Assembly (NCBI GenBank): GCA_034436155.1
Contig: DAOTVP010000038.1
Coordinates: 1-64,000, forward strand
Source of the DNA: GCA-2794515 sp034436155
Lineage (GTDB): Bacteria > Chloroflexota > Anaerolineae > Aggregatilineales > Phototrophicaceae
Direction of reading: 5' to 3'
Length of the DNA stretch: 64,000 nt
Position 1 is the first letter of the stretch. Every line of letters starts with the position of its first letter. Below the pieces are notes generated by a model. The model saw only the letters and a list, made by a program, of their open reading frames with translations. It made no database searches and was not told the DNA's origin. Positions 26,215-33,912 of this stretch are shown here, piece by piece. A program made the translations under genes and the position numbers.

Positions 26215-26523
26215 ATGACCGAGATGACGCAGGCGGAAATCCGCCATGAACGATTTGCCTTTTCTGGCACAGGCACAGTTTGGAGTTATACCACTGTCCA
26301 AGACGCGCCCGAATCGTTCACCGAACAAGCGCCGTATGTGTTGGCGCTGATTCAACTCGATGAAGGTGTCATGCTCACCGCGCAAATCACCGACTTGGGT
26401 GATGAACCGCTCGCCATTGGTGATCGGGTCGAGATGGTCACACGTAAATTGACCACCGAAGGCGCGAAGGGCATGATCGTCTATGGATATAAATTTCGCA
26501 AGGTGCTTCAGCGCACATCGTAG
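26215..26523 (+). CDS. DUF35 OB-fold protein (partner of HMG-CoA synthase)
   Basis: 102-residue OB-fold domain of the DUF35 family: FSGTGTVWSYTTVQDAPESFTEQAPYVLALIQLDEG, TAQITDL, IGDRVEMVTRKL and the terminal YGYKFRKV are all typical. In the archaeal thiolase-HMG-CoA synthase complex the DUF35 protein bridges the two enzymes and shapes the shared CoA tunnel. Usually one polypeptide of about 130 residues holds a zinc ribbon and this OB fold; here the ribbon is encoded apart in the preceding 57-residue ORF. The two genes are two bases apart and surely co-translated. Confidence 0.85.
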   Translation: MTEMTQAEIRHERFAFSGTGTVWSYTTVQDAPESFTEQAPYVLALIQLDEGVMLTAQITDLGDEPLAIGDRVEMVTRKLTTEGAKGMIVYGYKFRKVLQRTS

Positions 26524-26537
26524 TATGTGGCACATCG

Positions 26538-26566
26538 TGGCGGATGAGCGAAGCGTATATCCGCCA
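26538..26566. repeat. family-H hairpin
   Basis: Single element with arms TGGCGGAT/ATCCGCCA and inner stem GCG/CGC around AAG. It lies just after the DUF35 stop and upstream of a strong bidirectional terminator, in a convergent gap. Confidence 0.85.
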
Positions 26567-26621
26567 TAGAAAATACCTACCAAGAATGGCGTATTCGCCA
26601 CAAAATAAATTGTCGAAAATC

Positions 26622-26648
26622 AAAAAAGAGGCATTGCGCCTCTTTTTT
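26622..26648. terminator. bidirectional intrinsic terminator
   Basis: Perfect 11-pair stem AAAAAAGAGGC / GCCTCTTTTTT with loop ATTGC. It gives a GC stem plus T6 tract on either strand and lies between the convergent DUF35 and ABC ATPase genes. Confidence 0.88.
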
Positions 26649-26704
26649 GTTGTGTGTGACATTGCCCATAGGGGCTTGCCGTAACAAGTCTCTTACCACC
26701 ATTT

Positions 26705-27841
26705 TTAGCGGGCTTTTGCCATTTCTTGTTGCTTGTGTTCGTATGCCAGCGACAATTCGGTATCTTTATCGAAGATGTGCATGTTTTCCATGTTGAACAC
26801 CAAGCCCATGCGTCCACCGATGCGGGCGCGGGTACGGGGGTCGGTACGGGCGATGAATGTTTTGCCACCTTCTTCGAGGTAGATGATCATCTCGTTACCC
26901 ATTTGTTCAATCACGTCCACATTGCCTTCGGTTTGCGAGGGCAAAATTCCGGGCGGTTGGAATTCGATGTCGTGAATATCTTCTGGGCGAATCCCAAACA
27001 CGACTTCTTTGCCCACATGCGACATGAATGGCGCGGCTTTCGATTCTGGGACATTCAATTGGAATGTGCCTGTATCCACGACTAAACCATGTTCAGCTTT
27101 GTGTAAGGTGGCTTTGAACAGGTTCATGGAAGGGCTTCCGATGAAGGTCGCAACAAAAACATTACGGGGGTTGTGATACAAATTGAAGGGACTATCAATT
27201 TGTTGCAATTCGCCCGCGCTCAAAACGCAGATGCGCGTCCCCATTGTCATGGCTTCTACTTGGTCGTGGGTGACGTAGATGAAGGTCGTTTCGAGGTGTT
27301 GGTGTAATTTGCTGATGAATGAACGGGCTTCTACGCGCAATTTGGCATCAAGGTTGGAGAGGGGTTCGTCCATGAGGAAGACATCTGGTTCACGCACGAT
27401 GGCGCGTCCGACCGCCACCCGTTGACGTTGACCACCCGATAATTGACGGGGACGGCGGTCGAGCAAATTCGACAAGCCTAAACTGGCGGCGGCTTCTTTC
27501 ACACGTTGGTCAATCACCGATTTGGGGGTCTTACGCAGTTTCAAACCGAATGCCATGTTATCATACACAGTCATGTGAGGATACAGCGCATAGCTTTGGA
27601 ACACCATCGCTACATCACGATCTTTTGGCGCAACGTTATTGACAACGCGGTCGCCGATGAGTACCCGTCCATCGCTGATTTCTTCTAATCCTGCCAACAT
27701 CCGTAAGCTGGTGGATTTTCCGCAACCTGATGGTCCGACAAAAACAAGAAATTCTTTATCTTCAATATGAATATTCAAGTCTTTTACTACAGAGTTGCCC
27801 CCGTAGCGTTTCCATACATGATCGAAGGTTACACTTGCCAC
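26705..27841 (-). CDS. sugar ABC transporter ATPase (UgpC/MsmK-like)
   Basis: 378-residue ATP-binding subunit: Walker A GPSGCGKST, Q-loop MVFQSYALYPHM, signature LSGGQRQR, Walker B VFLMDEPLSNLDA, H-loop THD, then a C-terminal TOBE/OB regulatory domain (FGIRPEDIHDI). Such MsmK/UgpC proteins serve one or several carbohydrate importers. No permease is adjacent, so it is an orphan ATPase, a likely partner for the ATPase-less importer at 207-4104. GTG 27841 (VASVTFDHV) is the start: GGAGG lies six bases upstream and the protein then begins where the family normally does. Confidence 0.92.
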   Translation of the reverse strand: MASVTFDHVWKRYGGNSVVKDLNIHIEDKEFLVFVGPSGCGKSTSLRMLAGLEEISDGRVLIGDRVVNNVAPKDRDVAMVFQSYALYPHMTVYDNMAFGLKLRKTPKSVIDQRVKEAAASLGLSNLLDRRPRQLSGGQRQRVAVGRAIVREPDVFLMDEPLSNLDAKLRVEARSFISKLHQHLETTFIYVTHDQVEAMTMGTRICVLSAGELQQIDSPFNLYHNPRNVFVATFIGSPSMNLFKATLHKAEHGLVVDTGTFQLNVPESKAAPFMSHVGKEVVFGIRPEDIHDIEFQPPGILPSQTEGNVDVIEQMGNEMIIYLEEGGKTFIARTDPRTRARIGGRMGLVFNMENMHIFDKDTELSLAYEHKQQEMAKAR

Positions 27842-27955
27842 ACTATACCTCCATGTCTTTTGGGCTAAATGCACATATTTGTAAAAAAAAACCACATCTC
27901 TCGTTCAATTTGCACAAATATTTTCAGGAGATTGGCTTGCTTTTATCAAGTCTTG

Positions 27956-27985
27956 ATTATAATCTAGTTTTCATTTTTTTGCCAA
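27956..27985 (-). promoter_or_regulatory. promoter of the ABC ATPase gene
   Basis: On the minus strand: -35 TTGGCA (27985-27980), 18-base spacer, -10 TATAAT (27961-27956). This predicts a leader of about 110 bases before the GTG start. Confidence 0.65.
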
Positions 27986-28015
27986 AAAAAAGCCCATTTT
28001 CTCAGAAACTTGGGC
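27984..28015 (-). terminator. minus-strand terminator facing the cinA start
   Basis: GCCCA/TGGGC stem extended by GAAA/TTTC around TCA, followed on the minus strand by eight T. It lies upstream of the ATPase promoter (the T run overlaps the -35) and ends within the cinA leader. There is no minus-strand gene upstream to terminate. Confidence 0.6.
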
Positions 28016-28036
28016 GGAATTCATGAGAGAATTGTG

Positions 28037-28702
28037 ATGAATGTAACAATCAATGCCGAGATCATTAGCATCGGCACAGAGATTTTGCTTGGTGAGTTGA
28101 CCGATACCAATTCGGTTTATCTTGCTAAAGTCTTGCGAGATTTAGGTATCAATCTGTATTTCATGACTTCTGTGGGTGATAACGCCAATCGTATCGCCTC
28201 TGCGATAGAGATCGCATTGGGGCGTGCCGATGTGGTCATCACCTGTGGTGGGTTGGGTCCGACAGTGGATGATATGACCCGTCAGGGTGTGGCGCAAGCC
28301 ACAGGGCGCGAATTGGTTTTTCATCAATTCCTACTCGACCAGATTGCGGCGCGATTTGCAACATTTAACGTCCACATGACCGATAATAATCGCCTACAGG
28401 CTTATGTCCCCGATGGGGCGATTATCATCGAAAACCCTGTCGGGACTGCGCCATCGTTTGCCGTTGAAGTCGGCGATAAAGTGGTGATTAGTCTACCGGG
28501 TGTCCCACGCGAGATGAAATTCCTGATGCAAGAAAAAGTGATCCCCTATTTACGCGGGCGCTATCCGTTGGGGATTATCAAAGCGCATATCCTCAAAGCC
28601 GCGGGCATTGGTGAGAGCATGTTGGATGAATTTATGGCGTGGATGATGAAAAAATCGAACAGGCATTGCTCGATTTATGTTTTAAGCATGGCATCAAATT
28701 AG
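28037..28702 (+). CDS. cinA: CinA N-terminal (molybdopterin-binding-like) domain, frameshifted gene, 5' part
   Basis: 221 residues carrying the CinA/MoCF domain, which in full-length CinA has ADP-ribose or NMN-related pyrophosphatase activity. Motifs: IISIGTEILLGELTDTNSVYLAK, TCGGLGPTVDD, VGTAPSF and SLPGVPREM. The reading frame runs off at a run of six A (28649-28654) and ends with 15 unrelated residues; the C-terminal domain continues in another frame from 28639. The usual linker domain between the two is also absent. ATG 28037 is chosen over the upstream TTG. First gene of a coupled run with PyrF-like and PyrE-like genes. Confidence 0.8.
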   Translation: MNVTINAEIISIGTEILLGELTDTNSVYLAKVLRDLGINLYFMTSVGDNANRIASAIEIALGRADVVITCGGLGPTVDDMTRQGVAQATGRELVFHQFLLDQIAARFATFNVHMTDNNRLQAYVPDGAIIIENPVGTAPSFAVEVGDKVVISLPGVPREMKFLMQEKVIPYLRGRYPLGIIKAHILKAAGIGESMLDEFMAWMMKKSNRHCSIYVLSMASN

Positions 28703-29103
28703 CCGTTATCGAGGCGGGCATCGCGCCCATCGTCAGCGATACATTGCGAAAAATTGACCAATATGATACGGTATTGGTGCAATCGTATCATCATCCCACG
28801 CCCGAATCGCTCAAAAATGCCTTGTCGTTATCCGCAACCGATTTACGCGGGATTGCGTCCGAAGCGATTCAACAGGTTGTGACTGCCTCATCCGCCTATG
28901 TCGGCATCGCTATTGTCGCTAACCCAGATGTGGATGAAGCCCCAGATACCAATCAGGGGGCGGTGGTGGCGGTTTATACACCCGCAAAAAGCGCAGAACG
29001 CGCTTATGGTTTCGGCGGAAAATCTGAGATGGCGAAGCAATTCGTCACCACATGGTCATTGTCGATGTTATGGCGTATGGTGAAAGAGCAACGCGAGTCA
29101 TGA
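28639..29103 (+). pseudogene. CinA C-terminal (PncC-like) domain, other frame, degenerate
   Basis: 154-codon frame overlapping the 5' part by 64 bases. The fold of the CinA C-terminal nicotinamide-nucleotide amidase can be followed: LCFKHGIKLAVIEAG, then ASSAYVGIAIVANPDVDEAPDTNQGAVVAVYTP and FGGKSEMAKQFVTTWSLSML. The catalytic motif ESCTGG is replaced by EAGIAP (25-30), so amidase activity is not expected. It could be reached by a -1 shift at G-AAA-AAA, by re-initiation at ATG 28639, or be the result of a true or technical one-base indel. Its stop overlaps the next start (ATGA). Confidence 0.65.
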
Positions 29104-29708
29104 CCCAGACATTCATCCAAAAATTAGAGCAGGTCATCCAGACCAATCGGACGCATATCGTGTTGCGGATACGCCCTGTCTTGATGCAGATGCCCGCGCC
29201 TATCAAAGCGTATGACGACCCGTTTTTGCCATTCGCCAAAATTATCATCAACGCTACGCGAGATGTTGTTTGTGGCTATGTGTTCGATTTTCCCGCCTAT
29301 CTCGCCATTGGCGCGGCGGGGATTATTGCCTTAGAGCGCACCATCGCTTATGTCGATAGTCACCTGATCACCGTGATAGATGGTCAATTTTCGGGCGCGG
29401 ATTATGCTCATCTGACCGATGAAGGCACATTTAACGCCGATGCCGTGATTTTAGCTGATGGTAAACACCTATCCGCCTATCTCACCCGCGCCGATAAGAC
29501 GGCATTCGTGACCAATGACCATCTGCCAACGCCCGATAGTCCCCCATCTGGTGGGATTTTTTGGCGCGGTGTGCATGAATTAACTATCGCTGGCACAAAT
29601 CGGCTCATACGGCTTAAAATAGTCGGTGATGAATTGGTTTATGCCGATGGTACAGCCCATTTTGCCGATACCTTGCGCGAAAAATTAGTTCAGTTAAAGG
29701 ATGTTTGA
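29100..29708 (+). CDS. orotidine-5'-phosphate decarboxylase homologue without active site
   Basis: 202 residues that follow PyrF of the long type: FIQKLEQVIQTNRTHIVLRIRP, FAKIIINATRDVVCGY, YLAIGAAGIIALERTIAYV and ADAVILAD. The catalytic pieces are gone: the YKPN lysine is replaced (Y60-V61-F62-D63) and the DxKxxD motif reads DGQFSGAD (D94-G95-Q96). It cannot perform standard OMP decarboxylation, yet the frame is intact. The start overlaps the CinA-C stop (ATGA) and its stop overlaps the PyrE-like start (TGATG). Possible roles are regulatory or structural; alternatively it may be an unrelated TIM-barrel, less likely given the PyrE-like neighbour. Confidence 0.65.
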   Translation: MTQTFIQKLEQVIQTNRTHIVLRIRPVLMQMPAPIKAYDDPFLPFAKIIINATRDVVCGYVFDFPAYLAIGAAGIIALERTIAYVDSHLITVIDGQFSGADYAHLTDEGTFNADAVILADGKHLSAYLTRADKTAFVTNDHLPTPDSPPSGGIFWRGVHELTIAGTNRLIRLKIVGDELVYADGTAHFADTLREKLVQLKDV

Positions 29709-30265
29709 TGGATGCGCTAATCGAGCAATTTTGGCGGGCGGGTTTAATCCAATTTGGGCGCTTCGAGGATGTGCCGTTCAAAATTCAGTTTGAATTGTTG
29801 CCGTCTTATCCCGATGTCTTAGCCCATGTGGTTGACCGTTTGATGAAGATGGTGGATACAACCCGTTATGAACGCCTACTCGCGCCTGCCGATAGCGTGC
29901 CGTTGGGGACGCTCATCGCACATTTGGCGAATATCCCGCTTGTGTATAGCAAAGGCACCGGGCGCGATGGTGTCTATGATTTGCTCGGCGCGTATGATGT
30001 TGGGCATCCCGCCTTATTTGTGGCGAATGTGTGGGCAAAAGATGATACAACCTATCCCGCGCTCATCCAAAAGGCGAGGCAGGTGGGGCTTGAATTGGAT
30101 AGGTCGCTGGTCATCATGACGTATGGTGATAATCACCCGTCTGATATACCGATTCATCCGTTATTTCGGTTTGAGGATGTGGTGATGACCTTACACGATG
30201 CCCAAAAATTGCCGATTGGGCAGGTGGATGCGGTTTTGGCGTGGATTAACCAACATCATCAATAA
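29708..30265 (+). CDS. orotate phosphoribosyltransferase homologue without PRPP motif
   Basis: 185 residues with a PyrE-like order: LIEQFWRAGLIQFG, FELLPSYPDVLAHVVDRLMKM (RLLxSYPDLL in PyrE), VPLGTLIAHLANIPLVYSKGTGRDGVYDLLGAYDVG (PLG...GIPLVY...GTGxxIEGAY). The PRPP-binding signature, normally VIDDVxTTGGS, reads LFVANVWAKDDTT (near 103-115) and the catalytic-lysine loop is shortened. The protein should not transfer phosphoribose. Together with the preceding PyrF-like gene it looks like a degenerate UMP-synthase pair preserved as coupled open frames. Confidence 0.65.
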   Translation: MDALIEQFWRAGLIQFGRFEDVPFKIQFELLPSYPDVLAHVVDRLMKMVDTTRYERLLAPADSVPLGTLIAHLANIPLVYSKGTGRDGVYDLLGAYDVGHPALFVANVWAKDDTTYPALIQKARQVGLELDRSLVIMTYGDNHPSDIPIHPLFRFEDVVMTLHDAQKLPIGQVDAVLAWINQHHQ

Positions 30266-30267
30266 GA

Positions 30268-30367
30268 GGGCGGATATACGCACCCAATGGTGCTAATCCG
30301 CCCGTACACATCCTAAAATTTCCACGATTTGTAAGGGACGATTAGCGCGAAGCGCGTATATCGTCCC
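30268..30367. repeat. paired family-H hairpins in a convergent gap
   Basis: Hairpin 30268-30303 (arms GGGCGGAT/ATCCGCCC, inner stem GCACC/GGTGC) and, in opposite orientation, 30335-30367 (arms GGGACGAT/ATCGTCCC, inner stem GCGCG/CGCGC). They fill the gap between the convergent PyrE-like and OppC-like genes. Confidence 0.85.
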
Positions 30368-30382
30368 TAAATTTATCATGCT

Positions 30383-31162
30383 CTAAATGAAATAATCATC
30401 TATCACCCGATTCACAGTCATGACCACGCTCATCAACAATAAACCTGTGAACAGTGCGAGGTGGGGCGCGGTGCGGAAAATAGCACGTCCTTCTGCCAAC
30501 ATCGCGCCCCATTCTGGCACGCCTAACGCCACCCCCAAGCCCAAAAAGTTGAGCGCCGCGCTATTAAACAAGCAATAACCAAACACGATGCCCATCTGAG
30601 CGCCAAGTGTTGGCATAATCCCGCGCCGAACATGTACCCATACAATCCGCCACCAACCCGCGCCTAACGCCCGCGCACTGGTGATATACGCCTCTGCCAA
30701 GAGGCTATAGGTTGCGCCACGTATCACCTGTGCCGTCATGCCCACCTGACCAACCCCAACGGCGAGTATCAGCGCCATATCACCGCGCCCTAGCAATGTG
30801 AGGATGACGAGCGCCGTGAATAACGGTGGCAATGCCAGTAGGGTGTTCATCACCAACACCAAAAAACCATCTCCCCATTTGCCCAGCATGGGCGCACTCA
30901 TCCCCAATCCCGCGCCGATAGCGATGGCGATGAGCGTACTCAGCGCCGAAAATCCGAGTGTGCGCTGTGCACCTGTGAGCAACCGACTCAAAATATCGCG
31001 TCCTAAGCCGTCTGTGCCTAAAAAATATGTGCTGTTTGGCGCTTGCCCGATGGCATCGGCATGATTGACCATCGGGTCGTATGGCGCGATTTGCGCCCCG
31101 AATAATGCCATAATCATCAAACATATCAGCCAAAATAAAGCCAGATAACGTATCATCGTCAT
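30383..31162 (-). CDS. peptide-type ABC transporter permease (OppC/DppC-like)
   Basis: 259-residue permease of the OppC branch: LGTDGLGRDILSRLLTGAQRTL is the family N-terminal block and the EAA-like loop is AYITSARALGAGWWRIVWVHVRRGIMP. About five to six membrane helices. It lacks the longer N-terminal region of some OppC proteins. The ATG overlaps the OppB stop (ATGA). No ATPase subunit is encoded in this cluster; substrates could be peptides, nickel or other small molecules. Confidence 0.9.
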   Translation of the reverse strand: MTMIRYLALFWLICLMIMALFGAQIAPYDPMVNHADAIGQAPNSTYFLGTDGLGRDILSRLLTGAQRTLGFSALSTLIAIAIGAGLGMSAPMLGKWGDGFLVLVMNTLLALPPLFTALVILTLLGRGDMALILAVGVGQVGMTAQVIRGATYSLLAEAYITSARALGAGWWRIVWVHVRRGIMPTLGAQMGIVFGYCLFNSAALNFLGLGVALGVPEWGAMLAEGRAIFRTAPHLALFTGLLLMSVVMTVNRVIDDYFI

Positions 31163-32058
31163 CCATCCCAGCGCAGACGTGGGTCTGCTAGATGACGGAT
31201 GAAATCGGTCAATAGCGATAACATCACATATACCACCGCCGAGAGGATGATAATTCCCTGTACAATCGGGTAATCTTGCGCGATGACGGCATCGAATAAC
31301 AAATTGCCCAATCCCACGCGCACGAATAAACTCTCAGTAATGACCACACCGCCGAGTAACAATCCGAATTGGGTGCTGATGACGGGTAACACGGGCAATA
31401 ATGCCACGCGCAACACATGACGGCGCGAAATGGTGATGGGGTGTAAGCCTTTGCTATGGGCAACGGTGACAAAAATTTGTGTTTGGATGGTTTTGATATT
31501 GGCATACAACACCCGCGCAATCCCGCCCATGCCATGAAATGCCAACAGGGTGATGGGCAAAATCCATGCCTGCCAATCATCCACCCCTGTGTAGGGGATA
31601 TGGGGCGCGAACATGATAATTGCCACTGTGCCTGTCCAATAAATGGGGGTGGATAGGGCGAGCGTCATCATGCCCCGTCCAATCATCCCTATCATACCCC
31701 GCGAGGCGCTCATCACGCCAGTGGAGATGCCCCACACAATCGCCAACGTCATGGCGCATATCGCCAAAACTGCCGTTGGATACAACCGTTGTGCGATGAG
31801 TTCCGAGACGGGGATGAGCCTCACTAACGAGTAGCCCAAATCACCCGTCAAAACAGCGCCGATATAACGAACATATTGGGCGATAGGCGGGTCATCCAAG
31901 CCCATCGCCTCACGCGCTTGGGCAATTTCTGTTGAGGATGCCCCGCCCAAATCCATCTGTGCCGATAGCGCGTCGCCAGGGATGAGGCGCATCAGAAAAA
32001 ATGCCACCGTGAGCGCCAACCAGATGGTGGCTATGCCGAATACGATATGACGGCGCAT
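31159..32058 (-). CDS. peptide-type ABC transporter permease (OppB/DppB-like)
   Basis: 299-residue permease: RRHIVFGIATIWLALTVAFFLMRLIPGDAL start, the IAQYVRYIGAVLTGDLGYSL block, and the EAA-like loop QIFVTVAHSKGLHPITISRRHVLRVALLP. The frame is open further upstream (to 32118) but those 20 residues are the translation of a palindromic repeat, so ATG 32058 is taken as start. The repeat supplies the purine-rich sequence just before it. It follows the binding-protein gene with a 186-base gap holding two repeat elements. Confidence 0.88.
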   Translation of the reverse strand: MRRHIVFGIATIWLALTVAFFLMRLIPGDALSAQMDLGGASSTEIAQAREAMGLDDPPIAQYVRYIGAVLTGDLGYSLVRLIPVSELIAQRLYPTAVLAICAMTLAIVWGISTGVMSASRGMIGMIGRGMMTLALSTPIYWTGTVAIIMFAPHIPYTGVDDWQAWILPITLLAFHGMGGIARVLYANIKTIQTQIFVTVAHSKGLHPITISRRHVLRVALLPVLPVISTQFGLLLGGVVITESLFVRVGLGNLLFDAVIAQDYPIVQGIIILSAVVYVMLSLLTDFIRHLADPRLRWDG

Positions 32059-32060
32059 GT

Positions 32061-32102
32061 CCCCATCCCTAAATCCCCTCCCCATTGCATGGAGAGGGGA
32101 CT
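32061..32102. repeat. family-S palindromic repeat upstream of oppB-like gene
   Basis: On the minus strand TCCCCTCTCC, a short loop, then GGGGAGGGGATTTAGGGA and GGGG directly before the ATG of the OppB-like gene. The same repeat (translating as SPLHxxxRGFR) is found at 35476-35586. Here it contributes the ribosome-binding region. Confidence 0.8.
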
Positions 32103-32149
32103 TGAACATGAGTGGCAAATGTCACACTAAAGCATGTATTGATTTGTAG

Positions 32150-32178
32150 GGGCGGATTAGCGAAGCATATATCCGCCC
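32150..32178. repeat. family-H hairpin
   Basis: Arms GGGCGGAT/ATCCGCCC with inner sequence AGCGAAGCAT. It lies between the ABC binding-protein gene and the OppB-like gene within one operon. A decayed second copy may follow at about 32186-32210. Confidence 0.8.
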
Positions 32179-32244
32179 ACAACATGTAGGGATATGATAT
32201 ATCGTGTCCTCGAAAATTCATCCTTAGTGGCATGATTGATTTTC

Positions 32245-33834
32245 TCACGATTCTAGCGTCACCGCATACAACAACGGAAACCAGCCATACGTATCGTAGA
32301 TCAATCCGCCGATTTCTGCTACCGCGCCGTTGACATTGACATAATCTCGAATCGGCAACACCAGCGCGTTATCCATGATGAATTGTTGCAATTGGGCGTA
32401 TCGGGCAAATCGCGCATCAAATTGTAATTCGGCGACCGCATTCATCAACGCCACATCCATCTCGGTGTTGCTGAATAGCGAATAATTATTCGCCCCGCCC
32501 GTCATGAAAAAGCGATTGAGCATTTGCGGGTCATATCCTGCGTTATCAAACGCGACAAGGTTATATTCGCCCGTAGTGACCGCTTCGCGCAAGGCAGTGA
32601 AGCCTGCAACTTGCTTGAAGGTGGCTTTCACGCCCACATCGCGCCATGTTTGTTGAATTAACTGGGCGGTTTCTGGCATAAAATTCCACGGGGCGAATAG
32701 GAGTGTCACTTCTAAATCACCCTCACCAGCATCGAGATAGCCATTGTTATCTTCATCGGCGAATCCCACCGATTCGAGCAAGCCCCGCGCATTGGTTGGG
32801 TCATACGGATACATCCCGACCAATTGCGGGTTATAAAACAGGGTATTGGCAGAGAGGGGCGACCACGCAACGGGCGAAAATCCCTGATACACCACATCGG
32901 CAATCAGGGCGCGATTGGTGGCTTGGATAAGCGCCCGTCGTACCACGACATTATCGGTTGGATAGCGTTGTGTGTTGAATAAAAATTGCATCGCCATGCC
33001 CGGTATCGGCACAGGGAATAATTGAATGTTGCTATTGGCGGTGATTGCCCGCGCCGATGCGGGGGGTAATTCGCCCATGATATGCGCGGTTTTGCTCTCT
33101 AGTGCGGTCAGGCGGGTGGGTGGGTCGGCGAAAAATCGGAATACCACCTCTTGTACGGCGTTTGCTGGCAATTCGCCATAAAATTCAGGTCCCCAAGTGT
33201 AATTGGGGTTACGGCGGATGACGAGCTTGTCGCCCGTTGTGTATTCGATAAACCGAAACGGTCCCGTCCCAACTTGATGAAATTGATACCGATTCACCGA
33301 ATATTCGGCTAGGGCTTTGGGGCTGGCGATGCCCAAATAAACTTGTGCCAATGAATCGAGCAACGGCGCAAACGGTTGTGATAACCTGATTTGGATGGTG
33401 AAATCGTCAACAATCGTGTAGCCCACATACGGACCCAACATAAAAACCGCCCGTTGTGATGGTGTATCGGGCGATGTGATGCGGTCTAAATTTGCGCCAA
33501 CGGCTTGCGCGTTGAACGGTTCGCCATCATGAAAAGTCACACCGCGCTTGAGGAAAAATGTATAGGTCAGACCATCATCAGAGATTGCCCAATTTTCGGC
33601 TAACCCCGCCACAAATTCATTCGTGACGGGATGCCGATAGACCAATGTGTCATACACTTGGCGCAACACAATTCCCAATTCTGATGACTGATGGATGTGT
33701 GGATCGAAGCCAGATGGTTCTAAAGTGAGACCATAGACGATACTGCGTAACGCCTGTGTATTCGTATCTGGGGCGCACGCGCTGATAAGCAGGGTGATAA
33801 ACAACGTAATAATGAGTGTATATCGTTTGTGCAT
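32245..33834 (-). CDS. ABC transporter substrate-binding lipoprotein, family 5 (peptide/nickel)
   Basis: 529-residue extracytoplasmic binding protein. The lipobox LISAC (Cys at about residue 20) predicts a lipid-anchored protein. Family 5 features follow: IVYGLTLEPSGFDPHIHQSSELG, LVYRHPVTNEFVAGLAENWAISDDGLTYTFFLKRGVTFHDGEPF and TGPFRFIEYTTGDKLVIRRNPNY. Usual length for oligopeptide-type binders. First gene of the operon with OppB- and OppC-like permeases. A TATAAT-like box at about 33866-33871 (minus strand) may be its -10. Substrate unknown. Confidence 0.9.
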   Translation of the reverse strand: MHKRYTLIITLFITLLISACAPDTNTQALRSIVYGLTLEPSGFDPHIHQSSELGIVLRQVYDTLVYRHPVTNEFVAGLAENWAISDDGLTYTFFLKRGVTFHDGEPFNAQAVGANLDRITSPDTPSQRAVFMLGPYVGYTIVDDFTIQIRLSQPFAPLLDSLAQVYLGIASPKALAEYSVNRYQFHQVGTGPFRFIEYTTGDKLVIRRNPNYTWGPEFYGELPANAVQEVVFRFFADPPTRLTALESKTAHIMGELPPASARAITANSNIQLFPVPIPGMAMQFLFNTQRYPTDNVVVRRALIQATNRALIADVVYQGFSPVAWSPLSANTLFYNPQLVGMYPYDPTNARGLLESVGFADEDNNGYLDAGEGDLEVTLLFAPWNFMPETAQLIQQTWRDVGVKATFKQVAGFTALREAVTTGEYNLVAFDNAGYDPQMLNRFFMTGGANNYSLFSNTEMDVALMNAVAELQFDARFARYAQLQQFIMDNALVLPIRDYVNVNGAVAEIGGLIYDTYGWFPLLYAVTLES

Positions 33835-33912
33835 TGATACTTATACTTCCGTCTGATAGGTGACTATTATACGATAGATAGCAATTGAGTTTAGCACAAA
33901 TTAGGATTTGAG

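Noticed and set aside
28010..28036. TTG start for cinA giving nine extra residues
   Set aside because: The stretch lies in the terminator-like hairpin and family proteins start at the AEIISIG block; ATG 28037 fits better.
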